DNA of 64,000 nt from Juglans regia (Eukaryota > Streptophyta > Magnoliopsida > Fagales > Juglandaceae): positions 7,450,681 to 7,514,680 of the forward strand of contig NC_049901.1 in NCBI RefSeq assembly GCF_001411555.2, read 5' to 3'. The notes beneath the pieces are model-generated. The model searched no databases. It was not told where the DNA came from and was given only the letters and a program-made list of their open reading frames with translations. The stretch's first letter is position 1. Each line of letters begins with the position of its first letter. Of the stretch, positions 21,560-33,601 are shown one piece after another. A program made the translations under genes and the position numbers.

Positions 21560-23882
21560 TTAATAAAATACAAACAATGAGTCGTGATCAGATAGCTAGG
21601 CAAAAAGAGACTAGAGAGAAGTTTTTTCATTTAATCAAATGTATTATATTGTTTACTTACACATTTCATAGTTTTTTGCTATACTTATTAATTCTTCAGT
21701 AATCAATCTTTTACAACGAAATATTTAATTACTGTTAATCCATAGTTGAAACAGTAATTAGTGTAAGCAAATTGCAGTGGTCGAATGCAACAGTAAAAAA
21801 CTTCAGCATCCCGGTAAAAGCCTCAAAACATTTCATGATCTTTTGATATTTTATTCATTGACTAACCGGCCGTAGCAACAAAATATTAAACACAAAACTT
21901 GCAACTTATCTCTTTATCTTCATATTTATGACTCTGAATTATTTGATCCAGTCAAATTATGCGGTGATGAGAGTGGATGTAGTACAAGGAGCAGCATACT
22001 TATAATTACTAAGAGTTGAAATTACAATGTGATCCTCAAGGTAATGCCCAAAGCAGACGGCCATAAGCCATGCGTGAGGGGCCGACGCTGTTTTTGGCAG
22101 CAATCTACATGCACAGACGTTCATCTGTTTTTAGCATTATCTGGCTGCAATCTACAAAGTTGAGTCCAGTTGTAAACGTTCCGTTCACGCCATATTATGA
22201 AGCCTGCATGCACAGACGACGTTACTGCTAAATGGCAGATTAATGCCAAATACCTCCGTACTCTCTCTCTCTCTCTGGGTACAAAATTTGGGTGAAGCTA
22301 GTTTTTTAACTCTCTTTTTTCCCCTTGATTCAGCATTAACTGCACAGTCCCTTTCATCTTCCTCACGCGTATAATTTTCTATAGTAATCTACGTTTAATT
22401 AGTAAGAAATCAAATTAGAATAGTCAACCTAACATTAACATAATGGGTCTGGTGTGACAATTACAAATAGAACCGAGTGCCGTGTGCTCTACTTGTATGA
22501 ATATTATGTGACATCGACAATGCAACCCCACCAGAGACTTTGTGTAATTGCTTGAAAAAACTTTGGCAGACCTTTCCTTTTAGCAATTAAAACAGTGTAA
22601 AGTGTGGTCTCACAATCATCTTACTCTTAATCCGATTAGATTGAGGAATGAAATAATATGTGATAGTTTTAGATGAGTTGAATAAACTATTTTTAAATAT
22701 TATTTTTATTTTAAAATTAAACAAATAATATCTAACAATAATATTATTACATTGCCACCTCAACTCAACCAATAATATATGATCTTTGACCATGCTGAGC
22801 TGGCATTTCACATTAGCATGATTAATTTTGTGTTTTGTGCAACATTAGTATTTCATTTGTAGTTAGGTAAGATAATATTCTTTGTATTTTGTAGTATGTT
22901 TTGTGCCACGATAAGAAAGTTCTTGGCGACTTCATGGAGTATACATATTTTGTAGTGTTTTGTGCAAGCATAAGAAAGTTCTTGGTGACTTTATTTTAAA
23001 AGGAAAAATTCAAAACTCTAAACTCTTAAAAATTCTAATATTAATTTTTTTTTTAAAGAGTCTTTTAGTCATGATTTATATTCCAACCATCACTCGAAGT
23101 TTGTTTGGAATCCAATTAACAATTGCCAGAGTCCGGTGGCCAACAGTCACCATTAGTTTGCATTTCTAATTTTTTTTTAAGAAAAGAATTATAATGTTGA
23201 TTGTGTGTGGGTGAGTATATTATAATTATGATGAACAACTGATATGACCATTAGTTTCATCATCGACCCTGATCGACGATCAACTTTTTAACAAAATGAA
23301 AAAAAAGAGATGCTAGATAAATGGATTTCAGAACCCTAAAATGAAATGAAAACAAAAATACGATTGTTATTGCAAATTCAACTACTTTTAGATATTATGA
23401 CTATGACATAAGATTTGGGGTAATATAAAATGAATAAAATACCCTATGATTTATAATAAATAGATCTATTTAATTAGTATCCATTTCAAATTAGATGGAC
23501 TTATTTATTATTCATGGGTCACACACCTCCAAATGGCTCCAACTTGCTTTTTAACGTTTTGTTTTCGAGGGTAATTTGCTCAAGCATTTTTTTTCTTAAT
23601 TATTTTTTTTTTCTAATTTTTAATTTGTAGTGACATGTAAAATTGGACCACACCTTTCGGTCATTGGCTGGGGTGGGCGGACCACTCGCCCACTTTCATA
23701 GAATGATCGATTGAGGGATAAGCTAGAGATCAATCTGCATGTGTATGTACTGTAGTGGCCTGGAAGATCCACCAAGTATGGTGTGGTACTTGGAATTTGG
23801 ATAGCAACCTTCACATGACAGGATGGCTGGCTAGATGGAAACGGTTCTCCGTCCAATCTCCATTTCGCATTTGCAATATCGA

Positions 23883-23885
<3 letters not shown>
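21560..23885. repeat. Upstream block A of the receptor duplication
   Basis: The DNA upstream of G1 is repeated upstream of G3 (50750-52765, then 58573-59560 and 60610-61480). Its distal part is repeated in the orphan block B (24797-33190). Shared landmarks are ggtctcacaatcatct, aataatatatgatctttgac and gatgctagataaatggattt. No gene is inside. It holds a CT run near 22261 and ends in a TA microsatellite. Confidence 0.75.
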
Positions 23886-23930
<45 letters not shown>

Positions 23931-24796
23931 ATTACTTAAAAGCATCTATAAGTATACTGTTCATTATTATTCATCAACAGTAATAAACAGTAAATCATTT
24001 TTTTTCTGCATATCCTATTACTATTCATCAATAATATGATGAACAGTAATGAACCGTAAATTTTTTTTTTTTTTTTTTTTATCCATGAGAATGTCAATGT
24101 GCAGCATAATACCGCAATCGTGCGTAGGGAATGTGAGAGAGGAAAAAAGAAAAAGTGGAAAAAAATGTTGATTTTTTAGTTTTAAATGAACAATAAAAAA
24201 AACTGTTTTTTTTCTTCACATGTTTTTTTCGCATATCTTATTACTATTTATTATATCATACACTAAAAATCAACTTTAATTTATAAAATACTAATTTTTC
24301 ATCATTAAATAAATGCTGAAATTTTACTGTAAATTTTTAAGAGAAAAAAACTATTTAATTAATTTAAATTTTTAATTTCATAATAAATGATGAACATAAA
24401 TAAATAATAATTTTATTCTTATATATTAGATTATTTTAATATTCAAAATTACACTTTATTTTTTTATTCAATTTGACAGATGTGGCAAACGTGCTTTTTT
24501 TTATCAATTAGAAAATCTTACGCCATACAAGATTTTACACAAGTATCACTAATTTCAAAATAACCAAGTTTGCTCAAATGGTAAAAATTTAAATACTGAT
24601 TTAAATTAATTTAAAATAGATAATTAACATATAAATATCATATCATAAATAAATTATCAAATTTAATTTATAAAATATTAATATTTCATCATTAAATAAA
24701 TGATCAAATTTTATTAAATATTTTTTAAAAAATATAACTATATAAATAATTGAATTTTAACATAATTTAAATATGATAATAGTCTTAATTAATTAA
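23886..24796. repeat. TA microsatellite plus AT-rich repeat
   Basis: An (AT)n tract at 23886-23927 is followed by repeated actgttcattattattcat motifs. Bases 24585-24796 are an approximate reverse complement of 59590-59815 (shared catcattaaataaatgatc, attaatatttcatc), so an AT-rich repeat is present in opposite orientation in the two intergenic regions. Superfamily unknown. Confidence 0.45.
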
Positions 24797-25682
24797 ACCC
24801 AAGCTAGTTTTTGAACTCTCTTTTTTGCCCCTAGATTCAGCATTAGCTGCACAGTCCCTTTCATCTTCCTCACACGTATAATTTTCTATAGTAAGCTACG
24901 TTTAATTAGTAAGAAATAAAATTAGGATAGTCAACCTTATATAATGGGTCTGGTGTCACAATCACAAATCGAACCGAGTGCCGTGTGCTTACTTTAATGA
25001 ATATTACGTGACGTGACAATGCTATCCCACCAGATATATTTGTGTAATTGTTTGAAAAAAAATTATTTATTTATAATCAATTATTTTTAATAAAAAAATT
25101 TAATTTTTATAAAAAAATATTTTTATTATAAATAATCATTATCAACACAAATAAATCATCCCAAATACTTATTATTTTTCTTGCAGCGTGCTTAGTTGTA
25201 TGAATATTATGTGACACCGACAGTGCTACCCCACAAGAGATGTTTGTCTAATAGCTTGAAAAAACTTGGGTAGACTTTACCTTTTGGCAATTAAAACAGT
25301 GTAAAGTGTGGTCTCACAATCATCTCACTCTTAATTGTCGTACCCTTTTAAGCTATTCAGATTAGTAGACTTATAAATTTGTATAGGGTGTCAAAAGAAT
25401 ATCTCTAGACTTGAGCTACGTATGTTAATCAAATTTTAAAACATATATAAAAGCAAAAACTGATCAACATTTTCACACATCACTTTATATTTTTTTTTAT
25501 TTTTACTTTTTAATTTTTTTAATTTTATTTATCTTAAACTTATTTTACATATAAAATAATGAGATTCTTGTAACTATTTTACAACTTATGTGATAGTTTC
25601 ATTTCATAAAAATTCTTTTTTTTTTTTTTTATTATATGGTTATGTACAATTGCATTTAGTAAAATTGCTATAAAAACTTTTA

Positions 25683-25870
25683 GGGTACGTTGGTTACTAA
25701 ATTCATCTAAACTCATCATTATAATTTTTTTAAATTTTAATATAAAATATAATAAACAATTCAATTTTTTCAAATCTCAAAACAATAATAATATTAAAAA
25801 AAATATTTTAACAATATTTTATCATCTCAATTCAATTCAATTCAATTCAATTTAACATCTAAACACAACC
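25683..25870. mobile_element. Tourist-like MITE
   Basis: The ends GGGTACGTTGG and AAACACAACC and the AT-rich interior (aaaatataataaacaattca, tattttatcatctca) match the cluster at 50929. The paralogous site near 59103 lacks it and reads aaaaccttaaatgcaactcg, supporting insertion at a TTA. The right copy of the target duplication appears mutated to TTC. Confidence 0.7.
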
Positions 25871-25955
25871 TTCAAGTCGCAAGAACCCTTGAGAATCCAA
25901 GTAAATGCACGAAGAAAAACAAGTTATTAAAAGGATCAGAACAGTGTGTTATGTG

Positions 25956-26627
25956 TAGGGGTGATAAACGGTCCGGTCGGACCGAAAGGACCGATTGTTT
26001 CTGTCCGGACCGGACCGGACCGAGACTTAGACCGGTCCGGTCCGGTCCATATTTTAGAGGACCGAATGTTTTCGGTCCGGTCCACGGTCCACGGTTCTTT
26101 CGGACCGGACCGGACCGAATGAAAAATAAAAATAAAAATATATATTTTATATATAATAATTGTACAATTAACAATATAAATTTTTAAATATATTATTAAT
26201 ACTTGTTAATATTCTATAAATTAACAATATTTTATATATATCTTCATCTAACCTATCACTATTAACAATAAAGATTTTAAATATGCTATTAACACTTGTT
26301 AATATTCTATGAATTAATAAATATATAATATAAATTAGTTAATTATATAGTAATTATATAAATTAATAATATAATTTTCATCTAATTTATTATCATTGAT
26401 CATATAAAATATTTTTTTATTGAGTTTGTTACATAATTTACATTAATAAGTCACTTAATTTAACTTAGTATTTTAAATAAATTTTTTTATTAATTATTTT
26501 AAAAATTTAAAAAAAAAAGACGGACCGACTGGACTGGACCTATCGGTCCGGTCCGGTCCCTTTGGGTGTTCGGTCCGGTTCGGAAAAATGATGGGTCCAT
26601 CGCCGGACTGGACCGTTTGCAGCCCTA
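25956..26627. mobile_element. hAT-superfamily MITE, CGGTCCGG-rich
   Basis: Perfect 8 bp duplication GTTATGTG (25948-25955, 26628-26635). The ends TAGGGGTGATAAACGGTCC and GGACCGTTTGCAGCCCTA are inverted. GGTCCGG runs lie at both ends around an AT-rich core. The paralogous locus near 59200 has a single GTTATGTG and no insert, a direct empty-site proof. No transposase is encoded. Confidence 0.9.
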
Positions 26628-27656
26628 GTTATGTGCACGGGTTGGCATGGCAGTATGTAATGACATTGCCGCCACCTCAACACAACCAATAATATATGAT
26701 CTTTGACCATGCGGAGCTGACCATGCGGAGCTGGCATGCCACATTAGCATGATTGATTTTGTGTTTTGTGCCACGTCAGTATTTCATTTTGTACTTAGGT
26801 TAAGATAACATACTCTGTACTTTGTAGAGTTTTGTGCCACGATAAGAAAGTTCGTGGCAACTTCATGGAGTATACATATTTTGTAGTGTTTTGTGCAACG
26901 ATAAGAAAGTTCTTGATGACTTTATAAAGTGTACATGCATCGATTTTTCTACCCAGTTTTGTAAGCTTACCTTGTGCCAACACCAAAACCCAATTAATAT
27001 GAAATCCAAGAAAATCAAAAGCCATATATATATATACTCCCAAAAATGTTGTCTTTTCCAAGTGTTTTGTGAATTGTTGTGATGTATATGTTCTCAAAGG
27101 TAAGCAAGTTGGACACTTAACTTTTCAAAAATATTCCATACACGATATAGCCCCTTTTGCACTACTCTTCAATCATACGTTACCATCTCATGGTTCTACC
27201 ATTTTTACAAAAACAAAACCACTGGGTTAAATTATTTTAAAAGGAAAAATTCAAAAGTCTAAAATACGAACCTTAACTCTTAAAAATTCTAATATTAATT
27301 ATTTTTTTTAAAGAGTCTTTTAGTCATGATTTATATTCCTGCCATCACTCGAAGTTTGTTTAATTTGGAATCCAATTAACAATCACCATGTTAGTTTGTA
27401 TTTTTCTTTTAAGAAAAGAATTATAAATGTTGATTGTGTGTGGTTGAGTATATTATAATTATGATGAAAAACTGATATGACCAATAGTTTCATCATCGAT
27501 CCTGATCGACGACCAACTTTTTAACAAAATGAAAAAAAGAGATGCTAGATAAATGGATTTCAGAACCCTACAATGAAATGAAAATAAAAATACGATAGTT
27601 ATTGCAAATTCAAGTACTTTTAGATATTATGACTATGATAAAATATTTGGGGTAAT

Positions 27657-27939
27657 GTATTAAGAATGATGCAGAAGCAAGAGGAAGATGCAGAAGCAAG
27701 GAAGAAGATGATGCAACTGACTCGTACACACGCAGATAGAATGCATAGGCGCATGACAGAGACGCACATAATGGTTGAAGGAATGATTCTGTGTATTGAT
27801 CTGTCATATGCAATGGCTATCTATAGTTACATAGAATTGGTAAATGAAATATTAAATAAACTATGTGTATTTACAGCTCATCAAATGAATTTAATTTCTT
27901 TATGACTCATCAATCTGGTAGACTTGTATGTGTTTGACA
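27657..27939 (-). repeat. 3' LTR of the copia element
   Basis: About 283 bp. On the minus strand it begins TGTCAAACACATACAAG. It matches 32452-32747 but lacks that copy's short aaataacata insertion. Confidence 0.8.
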
Positions 27940-27959
27940 ATATTCCTCTTGTAACTTTA

Positions 27960-28447
27960 ATAGCCCCCCGCAAGATACAGTAAATATTGTTGACTCCCAT
28001 CTTGAGCAATAATCGATTGAATGTAGGAGAGTGCAATGGCTTGGTAAGCAAATCTGCTAACTGAAAGGAGGAGAAAACATGAGCAGTTTTTTCTTGGCCT
28101 TCGGAGATCTTATCACAAACTACATGACAGTCAAGTTCGATGTGCTTCGTGCGTTCATGAAAGACGGGATTTGCGGCAATATGCAGAGCAGCTTTATTGT
28201 TGCAGTAGAGTGTAGATGGAGTGCCGACGGTGAGATGCAGATCACTGAGTAAGTAGCAAATCCAAGTAAGTTCATATACGATGACAGCCATTGCTCTATA
28301 TTCCGATTCGGGGAAGGACATGGAAATGGTGTTCTTTTTTTTTTTTTCTTTTTTTTTATTATTTCCATGAAACCAAAGAGATCCTAATGAATACACAAAA
28401 TCCGATGGTGGACCGTCTCGTGTCTGGCCAATTTTTCCAATTGGCAT
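27960..28447 (-). pseudogene. Copia RNase H domain
   Basis: Reads SFPESEYRAMAVIVYELTWI, CNNKAALHIAANPVFHERTK and HIELDCHVVCDKI, the copia RNase H block ending in the ADLLTKPL motif. A poly(A) run (28330-28356 on this strand as AAAAAG-rich) replaces the normal sequence before it, and the link to the reverse transcriptase is broken. Confidence 0.85.
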
Positions 28448-28511
28448 CGGCTTATGCTACAAGTTCCATAACTCAAACTAGCAGGAAGAAAAATACCCTG
28501 GCCAAGGGTTC

Positions 28512-29600
28512 CTAATGAATACACAAGTTGACACTATAACTCAAATCTGGTTGTGTGTTGGTTAAATAAAGCAGTTTGCCAACTAATTTCCGATAGAGTG
28601 TAGGATCATAGAAAAGATTGCCTTCATCTTTCCTGAGTTTGCTATTCGGTTCCATTGGCAATGGGGAGGGTTTTGCTGTAAGGAGGCCTGTCTCCAAGAG
28701 TACATCCAGTGCAAATTTGCGCTGGCAGATTTGAATCCCTGCTTTGGAACGTCCAATCTCCATTATGAGAAAGTAACGTAATGGACCCAACTGTTTGATG
28801 CGAAATTTAGTTTCCAAGAAGTGTATGACAGCAAGGCTTGAGCTGAAATTTGAACTCATGAGAATGATATCATCAACGTACACGAGGAGGGCAAGAAATG
28901 AATCATCTATACATTTGGTAAATTAGCTGTAATCCGCCTTTGATTGGGTGAAGCCGAATTCAGCAAATGTTGAGGTCAGCTTTGTATTCCATTGGCGAGA
29001 AGCTTGGCGAAGGCCATACAAGCTTTTCTGTAAACGGCAAACTTGTTTTGATTTGGCTGCATAGTGACCAGGAGGTGATCGCTTATAAATTTTTTCATCG
29101 AGATCGCCATAGAGGAAAGCGTTGTTGACATTGAGTTGTTGAAGATCCTAACATTTGATGGCAGCAACTGCTAGTAGACAACGAATTGAAACTAATTTAG
29201 CAACAGGGGAGAATGTATCGTGAAAGTCAATACCTTCATGTTGGGCGAATCCCTTTGCAAATAGTCGAGCCTTAGCCCTCTCGATTTTGCCGTCAGCCTG
29301 GAATTTGTACTTGTAAATCCACTTACAGTCAATCGGTGTCTTGCCTGGAGGGAGATCAACGATGGTCCATGTCTCATTGAGCTCAAGTGCAGTAAGCTCT
29401 TGGTTCATTGTCTCAGGCCAAATGGGTTGTTGGATGGCTTGGCTGTTTGAGGTGGGTTCAGAATGAGTGGAAATAGAGGTGGTAAAGGCACGAAATGAAG
29501 GTGAGAGGGAGGCATAAGACAAAACAGACGAGATGGGAAAAAGAACATTACCTGAGAGAGCATGTGATTCAGGATGCATCATCATGGATGTCGAATGGTG
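28512..29600 (-). pseudogene. Copia reverse transcriptase, broken
   Basis: The N-terminal part (29148-29500) has WTIVDLPPGKTPIDCKWIYK and HDTFSPVAKLVSIRCLLAVA. The C-terminal part (28512-28883) starts at the catalytic MYVDDIILM motif and includes KFRIKQLGPLRYFL. Stops and frame changes at about 28900-29150 separate them. It is not functional. Confidence 0.85.
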
Positions 29601-30817
29601 TACAGCAAGTGTGGAGGCTTGTTGGCAATGATAGTCACGGAGGTAAGCAGGGGCTTTGCGAGTGCGTGTTGTTCGGCGAGATTGTGGGAGTGTTGAGATT
29701 GGATCATCAATCTGGTGGTTAGACGTGGCTGGAGTAGGAGGTAACGAGAGTGAATTGTTGGTGGGGTTGGACTCGTCAATTTGGGTACTGGGAAATGAGG
29801 CCACGTTTTTGTTTTTCTGGGTGGTGGGAAAAGTGGCCACGTTTTCATTATTCTAGGTAGTGGGAAAGGAGGCCTCGTGTTCTTTGGTATGAGAGGGTGA
29901 ATTGAGAAAATTGAGAGGAATAAAGGGGTGTCGGTGGATGGGGCATTGGTGGGTGTTGATGAAATGGTTTCGGTGGGAAAAGGTGTTTTATTTTTTAGTG
30001 GAAAAATTTCTTCATGGAAGATGACATCTCGAGAGATAAAAATTTGTTTGGTGGTGAGATCAAGCAATTTATATCCTTTGACATCGTATGTGTATCCAAG
30101 GAAGAGGCGTTTTTTTGCTCGAGGGTCGAATTTAGTTTGGGAATGTAATAGGGTAGAGGCAAAGCACAAGCACCCGAATACTTTAAGGTGTGAGTAAGAA
30201 GGCTTGCTTTGATAGAGGACTTCAAATGGGGTTTTATTTTGAAGGATTGGTGTTGGTGTTCTATTGATTAGGTAGACTACGGTTGTGATAAAATCAGACC
30301 AATATGGTAAGGATAAACCGGATTGAAATTTGAGTGCACGTGCCACATTGAGGATGTGTTGGTGCTCACGTTCGGCAAGGGCATTTTGTTGAGGTGTGGC
30401 GACGCATGTTAATTGGTGGATGACGCCTTTGGAATTGTATAAATGTGGCATGTAAAATTCGGCACCATTATCGGATCGAAGAATTTTTATATGGCTATTG
30501 AATTGGGTCTCGGTGAGTGCAAAAAAATTGATTAGAGAGGTTCGAGCTTCAGCTTTGTTTTTAAGAAGGTATATCCAAGTGCATCTTGTGAATTTATCGA
30601 CAAGAGTAAGAAAATATTTTGCACCATTGTAAGCTTGTGTTGAGTTGGGCCCCCAAATGTCAACCGAAACAATATGAAATGGTCTTGTGGCTTTGGATTC
30701 TGATTCGGGAAAAGAAATTTTGTGTTGTTTTGCTGGTGGACAAACAACACCGGGATGTTGAGAATGATCTGAGCATTTGAAATTAAGATTAACATCATGT
30801 AAGATATGCTTAGTCAT
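29601..30817 (-). pseudogene. Copia integrase
   Basis: Long open stretch containing [19 protein letters not shown] and [14 protein letters not shown], which supply the three catalytic acidic residues, then [29 protein letters not shown] and [19 protein letters not shown]. The tail toward the reverse transcriptase is a Pro/Thr-rich repeat region. Confidence 0.85.
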
Positions 30818-30841
30818 GGAACTATGTCCAAGCCTATAATA

Positions 30842-31549
30842 TCATAACATAAACTGAGTAAATTTTGAAGTAGAGGTATGATTGACAGATATTGAAGGAA
30901 ATAAATTGTGGAAAAACGATTGCAAGAGAGAAGGTTCTGGTCTGGACAATATCAGGTGATACAAGCCGTTACACACCGTCCCCACTCCAATTGTCATCCA
31001 AGATGAAAGGCTCTGAATATAGCAAGAATTGGAGAAAACAATTAGACAACAATTAGAATGTTGGGTTAAGGATTTGGCAGAGATCAAATTGAAGGTAACA
31101 GCAGGAACACATAAAACATGACGAAGGATTAAATGAGGCGCTAAATGGACATCATCAACATGAGAAGCAATTGTAGTGGATCCGTTTGGCAGCTTGATGA
31201 TGCGAGATGTTGGAGTGATATTTTGTGTGAAGAATTTGGGGTTACAAATCATATGATTTGTAGCACCGGTGTCTATGATCCAAGGTGTTTGAGTAGTTGT
31301 GGTGCTAGCTAGTGTATGTGTATAAAGGGAGGAAGAAATACCAAACACGGGAGGGGAGTTGGCATTGACGTTGTTCGCAACAGGAGTGTTTGCGTTGCTG
31401 TGAGTAGGACTTAGCAAGGCAATGAGCTGTGAGTACTGCTCTGGACAGAAAGATGGACCATGGTTAATTTCTTCCTGCACAAGAGAGGATTGATTAGCTT
31501 TGAATTTGTATTTTGAACTGTTCTTGAGTCCTAGAGTAAACCCATTCAA
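30842..31549 (-). pseudogene. Copia protease and GAG-pre-integrase region
   Basis: Contains the aspartic protease site WIIDTGATNHM and downstream ITPTSRIIKLPNGSTTIASH and HVLCVPAVTFNLISAKSLT, all typical of copia protease. A frame break separates it from the integrase (YHLG.. region, near 30820). Confidence 0.85.
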
Positions 31550-32440
31550 CTTGTAGCATTTTTCCCGCGTGTGTCCAGGTATGTGACAATGAGAGCAAAC
31601 TGGTAAAGTTGGATTCGCCTTGAAACAATGCTCTAATGAATGTCCAGGAATATTGCAGTGGGAGCAGAAAAGTCATTCAAGGCGTGAGTTCCAAATTTCT
31701 GAGGTCTTGATGGCCATGGCAAGTGGAGTTGGGACATAGTGCAGCTGTCATCGCCTCTCCTCTTGTTGGACAAGTGATAGAACCCGATTGAGAGGTGGAA
31801 GAGGATCCTGAAGTAAAATTTGTGCACGAACAGAGTCGTAAGAATCATCTAAACCAATAAGAAATTGCATCACCTTATAAGTGTGGGTATAATCCAGAAA
31901 GGTTTTGACCTCACCACAAGTGCAGGTGGGCATGGGCTCATAAATTTCAAGCTCATCCCAAAAGGTATTGAGTTTGTTGTGGTATTGGTTGATGGAATCA
32001 GAGTCTTGCGTGGAGGAGGAAATAGATTTGGCGAGTTGAAAGATCCTAGGGGCATTTTGTATGGAGAAACGCTCCTTAAGATCATTTCAAACACTGTCAG
32101 TTGTATCGGCATGCGCAATGCTCGATCTAAAGGTTTGAGCTAACCGAATGTTGTATCCATGCTATAATCATGTCATTGCAGCGCTCCCAGGGAGCATAGA
32201 GAGGATCAGAAGTCTTTGATGGCTTGGTGATGGTTCCATCGATGAATCCAATCTTGTTTTTGATGTTGAGAGCTCGGCACATCGTTCTCGCCCATGTGAC
32301 ATAGCTTTCGGTAGTCAGCAAATTAGGGACTAAGGAAGAAAAAGCACCTTCGCCTGGTTGAATAAGAAATGGGCTTGCAGGATTTTGGTGGTTATTTTGA
32401 GCTCGACATGTCATGTTGGTGTCAGAATCTTCGATCATTG
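31540..32440 (-). pseudogene. Copia gag with two zinc knuckles
   Basis: The N-terminus (32127-32438) reads PASPFLIQPGEGAFSSLVPN, ESYVTWARTMCRALNIKNK and APWERCNDMIIAWI, a copia gag head. The middle (31748-31933) has VMQFLIGLDDSYDSVRAQIL. Two CCHC knuckles follow: CSHCNIPGHSLEHC and CSHCHIPGHTREKC. Several frame shifts are present. Confidence 0.85.
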
Positions 32441-32451
32441 CTCTGGTACCA

Positions 32452-32747
32452 TATTAAGAATGATGCAGAAGCAAGAAGAAGATGCAGAAGCAAGGAAGAA
32501 GATGATGTAACAGACTCGCACACATGCAGACAGAATGCAAATAACATAATGCATAGGCTCATAACAGAGATGCACAAAGTGGTTGAAGGAATGATTCTGC
32601 GTATTGATCTGTCATATACAATGGCTATTTATAGTTACATAGAATTGGTAAATGAAATATTAAATAAACAATGTGTATTTACAGCTCATCAAATAAATTT
32701 AATTTCTTCATGACTCATCAATCTGGTGGTCTTGTATGTGTTTGACA
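32452..32747 (-). repeat. 5' LTR of the copia element
   Basis: 296 bp, adjacent to the primer-binding site at 32440-32451. An extra copy exists at 33958-34253 because of the 1506 bp duplication. Confidence 0.8.
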
Positions 32748-33190
32748 CCTTATAATTTATACTAAATAGATCTATTTAATTAGTATCCATTTCAAATTAG
32801 ATGGACTTATTTATTATTCATGGGTCACACACCTCCAAATGGCTCCAACTTGCTTTTTAACGTTTTGTTTGCAAGGGTAATTTGCTCAAGCATTTTTTTT
32901 CTTAATTATTTTTTTGTTAATTTTTAATTTGTAGTGACATGTAAAATTGGACCACACCTTTCGTTCATTGGTGGGCGGACCCACTTTCATGGAATGATCG
33001 ACTAACTGAGGGACAAGCTTGAGATCAAACTGCATGTGTATGTACTGTATGCCCTAGAAGATCCATTTCAAGCTAGAGATCAATTCGGATAGCGACCTTC
33101 ACATGACAGGGTGGCTGGCTACCCGGAAATGGTTCTCCATCCAATCCCCATTTCGCATTTGCAATATCGTCCATATATATATATATATAT
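32748..33190. repeat. Block B, right part
   Basis: Continues block B after the copia element. It matches 23450-23885 upstream of G1 (shared cacacctccaaatggctcca, tgtagtgacatgtaaaattgg) and ends in a short (AT)n tract. Confidence 0.75.
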
Positions 33191-33229
33191 GCTAGCTCTT
33201 GTAGAGTGTATGACTCTGCAAGAGCTAGC
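33191..33229. repeat. 39 bp near-perfect hairpin
   Basis: GCTAGCTCTTGTAGAGT and ACTCTGCAAGAGCTAGC form a 17 bp stem with one mismatch and a 5-base loop, right after the (AT)n tract. A second half-copy (caagagctagcaa) follows. It is duplicated at 34697-34735. Confidence 0.8.
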
Positions 33230-33256
33230 AAATCAAGAGCTAGCAAGGGAGGTCCC

Positions 33257-33601
33257 ACTACAAGAAATCGGACATTTTCTAGCAATTTTTAGATTGTCGC
33301 AAACAAAATCGCCGCAAATAAGGACTATTTGCAGCGATTTTTAATTCGCCGTTGAATTCCAACGTAATTCATAAGACATTCTGATGCTAAATTCATTGTT
33401 CATTTATTGCGGCGACTATTTTCATAGCAAATTTTTTTTTTTTTACTGTAGCGGCAATTTTCTTCCTGTCAAAATTCAAAATTGCCACAATATCACTTTT
33501 TTGCAGCGATAATAGTTGTCATAAAATTCGTAAGCCTTTTCCCAAATTTATGAGACTATTTCCGGCGAATTTTAGTTGGCGCAAAAGAGATTTTGTTAAT
33601 C
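33257..33601 (+). mobile_element. CACTA (En/Spm-like) left end, truncated copy
   Basis: Starts CACTACAAGAAATCGG, a canonical CACTA terminal repeat, followed by subterminal ttgtcgcaaa, atcgccgcaaa, tgcagcgattttt and ggcgaattttagttggcgc motifs. It is cut at the junction of the 1506 bp duplication. Confidence 0.8.

Larger units (their letters stand above)
24797..27656. repeat. Orphan upstream block B, left part
   Basis: This copies the distal upstream DNA of G1 and G3 but has no receptor gene next to it. It is interrupted by a Tourist-like MITE (25683-25870), a hAT MITE (25956-26627) and, from 27657, a copia element; it resumes at 32748-33190. Its left boundary is sharp at 24797, so the promoter-proximal part present upstream of G1 and G3 is missing. 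Confidence 0.7.
27657..32747 (-). mobile_element. Ty1-copia retrotransposon, degenerate
   Basis: Two LTRs bracket gag, protease, integrase, reverse transcriptase and RNase H in copia order on the minus strand. Next to the right LTR is TGGTACCAGAGC (minus), a tRNA-Met primer-binding site with one change. A purine-rich tract precedes the left LTR. The frame is broken by several shifts and stops. The LTRs differ by indels and many substitutions, so the insertion is not young. It sits in block B; comparison with G1 upstream DNA suggests a few bases were lost at the insertion site. Confidence 0.9.
32096..33601. repeat. 1506 bp tandem duplication, unit 1
   Basis: Begins GTCAGTTGTATCGGC inside copia gag, runs through the 5' LTR, block B flank, a 39 bp hairpin and the first 345 bp of a CACTA end. 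Unit 2 (33602-35107) repeats it at a fixed offset of 1506; the only difference I saw is one base near 32341/33847. Confidence 0.95.

Noticed and set aside
23886..23927. (AT)n tract as an origin or cruciform element
   Set aside because: A plain microsatellite; similar tracts occur at matching positions in the duplicated blocks.
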